Source: SAR324 cluster bacterium (lineage in GTDB: Bacteria > SAR324 > NAC60-12). From it: 64,000 nt of DNA. A model generated the notes under the pieces. That model had not been told where the DNA came from. It saw only the letters and a list, made by a program, of their open reading frames with translations, and made no database searches. Position numbers and translations under genes: made by a program. Below are positions 62,808-64,000 of the stretch, piece by piece. Where the stretch lies: the NCBI GenBank assembly GCA_015231825.1, contig JADGAV010000015.1, positions 1 to 64,000 on the forward strand. Direction: 5' to 3'. Position 1 is the stretch's first letter, and every line of letters starts with the position of its first letter.

Positions 62808-63833
62808 TCAGGATGCTGCAGAGAGAAGAGTTCTTGCTTTCCGAAATTCTCCGGGACTTTGACCTGCCCAATTTTTAAACGCACGATTGAAGGTACTCGG
62901 TTCTGAAAATCCCACCATAAAAGCGACTTCGCTGATAGAAAAGTTTTTGATTTGCAGATAGTTCATCGCCATTTTCTTTCGCATTTGTTTAAAAAGCTCC
63001 TGAAATGATGTGCCTTCCTCTTTTAATTTTCGAGTGAGAGTCCAGCGACTCATATTCAGGTGGAGTGCAACCATTTCGATGTCGACTTCTCCTTTCGATA
63101 GATGGTCAAAGATATAAGTGCAGACCTGGTCTTGCAGTTTTTTTCCGGAACTCAGCTGGTGGAGCAGTTCGTCTGCATGTTTAATGAGGATTTCATGCAG
63201 ATAGGGATTGAAATCAGAGAGACGAGATTCGAGTATCTTCTTGTCAAAGATCAAGGCATTTTCCGGCTGATTGAACACAATTGGTGCCTGAAAAATTCTT
63301 TTATATTCTTCTATGTGATCGGGCTTCGCGTGCTGGAAATGGGTTTCGATCGGGTTGACTGCATTTCCGGAAAAAACACGGATCATACTTATCGCTGAAG
63401 ACAGGGAGGCTTCTGAGCTGGAAATCGAATCATACTCCGGAATTTCGATCAGATGGACCAGCTTGGCATGTTTTTCGTCTTCATCTAAAGCCAGATGAGA
63501 CACTTCGCAAATCAGTTTGGAATAGCGAATGGCCTGATAACCGGCTTCTCGCAAGGTGGGGCAGTTCATGAATACATGACCCACCACTCCGAGTCTTTCC
63601 GGTGAAAAAGACTCTCCCATTTGGAGAGCAAGCGCCGGATTCCGGGTGAGTTCGATCCCGATTTCCATGAGTTTGTGGTGTTGCTGCAAAGGAATTCGTG
63701 CGTCAATATCTTCCAGTTGGCAGTAGTCCAATCCCGTCTTTTCTTCCAGACTGGTCACGGCAATACCCTGCCGATTCAGTTCGTCAAACCAGCTTTTGAC
63801 AATACCTCCTGAAATGGTATGCTGTCGGTTCAT
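62808..63833 (-). CDS. AraC-family regulator, OruR/ArgR-like
   Basis: The 341-residue protein has an N-terminal 'arabinose-binding domain' of the OruR type (~20-200; ELTRNPALALQMGESFSPER then GVVGHVFMNCPTLREAGYQA) and a C-terminal double helix-turn-helix (~245-335). HTH 1 is EMVALHLNMSRWTLTRKLKE and HTH 2 is SISEVAFMVGFSEPSTFNRA, followed by FKNWAGQSPGEFRK. The start at ATG 63833 follows GGGGGAGAG; a longer frame to 63881 is not supported. It may regulate the divergent gene that begins at 63997; a 10-bp inverted repeat lies between. Confidence 0.9.
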   Translation of the reverse strand: MNRQHTISGGIVKSWFDELNRQGIAVTSLEEKTGLDYCQLEDIDARIPLQQHHKLMEIGIELTRNPALALQMGESFSPERLGVVGHVFMNCPTLREAGYQAIRYSKLICEVSHLALDEDEKHAKLVHLIEIPEYDSISSSEASLSSAISMIRVFSGNAVNPIETHFQHAKPDHIEEYKRIFQAPIVFNQPENALIFDKKILESRLSDFNPYLHEILIKHADELLHQLSSGKKLQDQVCTYIFDHLSKGEVDIEMVALHLNMSRWTLTRKLKEEGTSFQELFKQMRKKMAMNYLQIKNFSISEVAFMVGFSEPSTFNRAFKNWAGQSPGEFRKARTLLSAAS

Positions 63834-63896
63834 CTCTTTTCTCTCCCCCAAAAGTGAGCTGATCCAGGCGTTTTGCACCAAATTGTCAATTCTTTG

Positions 63897-63923
63897 CTCC
63901 TATCAGCCATTGTCTGATAGGAG
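63897..63923. promoter_or_regulatory. Inverted repeat between AraC-type gene and a divergent start
   Basis: CTCCTATCAG (63897-63906) and CTGATAGGAG (63914-63923) are a perfect 10-bp inverted repeat with a 7-bp spacer. It sits 64 bp upstream of the AraC start and 73 bp before the next ATG, a place fitting an operator. Confidence 0.5.
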
Positions 63924-63996
63924 AGGCAATACTATCATTGTTCCAGTCATTCTTCCAAGAGTAAAAACGAAAACTGTCACATTCAAGAGGAACTCC

Positions 63997-64000
63997 ATGC
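63997..64000 (+). CDS. Possible start of a divergent gene, cut by window end
   Basis: An ATG at 63997 follows AAGAGGAACTCC, a good ribosome site. Only four bases are in the window, so nothing can be said of the product. Confidence 0.3.

Overview
The window looks like a chromosomal segment of a Gram-negative, probably deltaproteobacterial-type bacterium. Evidence is the lipoprotein-free periplasmic binding proteins with Sec signals, the TRAP, TTT and ABC uptake systems, System I cytochrome c maturation genes, a membrane-anchored pentaheme cytochrome, PAS-rich hybrid kinases and class III cyclases with TPR tails. The ectoine-type transporter suggests a saline habitat. I cannot name a genus; SAR324-like or Desulfobacterota-like lineages are guesses.

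Region 1 (1-14,033) is a genomic island in the tmRNA gene. The 3' end of ssrA lies at 1-54, and 29 bp of it recur (27 identical) at 14,005-14,033. Just inside the left end is a decayed tyrosine integrase, then two transposase fragments. The cargo is an XRE-cupin regulator, a glycyl radical enzyme (GRE) with its radical-SAM activase, a TRAP transporter (DctM, DctP, DctQ), a crotonase, an acyl-CoA ligase and an SMP-30-type lactonase. By eye it is more GC-rich than the rest. The TRAP part carries scars showing that a unit [activase end - dctP - dctQ - dctM - crotonase] was present at least twice in tandem: copy 1 lost dctPQ and copy 2 lost dctM-crotonase. The set resembles a substrate uptake and anaerobic cleavage pathway whose substrate I cannot assign. 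A frameshifted DUF2283-like gene and a broken partner sit next to the right end.

Region 2 (14.0-33.8 kb): a class III cyclase; an ehu-type (ectoine/hydroxyectoine) ABC transporter with a GntR regulator and candidate operators; a cbiMNQO cobalt transporter under a cobalamin riboswitch; a CMD-Rieske fusion; a second, larger cyclase; an LVIVD-repeat protein; a beta-hydroxyacid dehydrogenase; and a tripartite tricarboxylate transporter (tctABC) with a cupin.

Region 3 (34.3-49.2 kb): three small cupins and a CocE-type hydrolase in one direction; an internally duplicated periplasmic binding protein followed by a hybrid histidine kinase; inorganic pyrophosphatase; a cold-shock protein; a second hybrid kinase; and a group of unrecognised genes, including a 698-residue protein that I read as carrying degenerate receiver-like segments, followed by a STAS protein.

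Region 4 (49.3-64.0 kb): a tyrosine/dual-specificity phosphatase, a PcaC-like protein, an IlvD/Edd-family dehydratase and an MFS transporter. Then comes a tightly packed run on the minus strand: sulfotransferase - DsbA-like - pentaheme cytochrome - gatB - ccmC - ccmD - ccmE. The end holds an unknown membrane protein, an MFS exporter, hspQ and an AraC-type regulator with an inverted repeat upstream.
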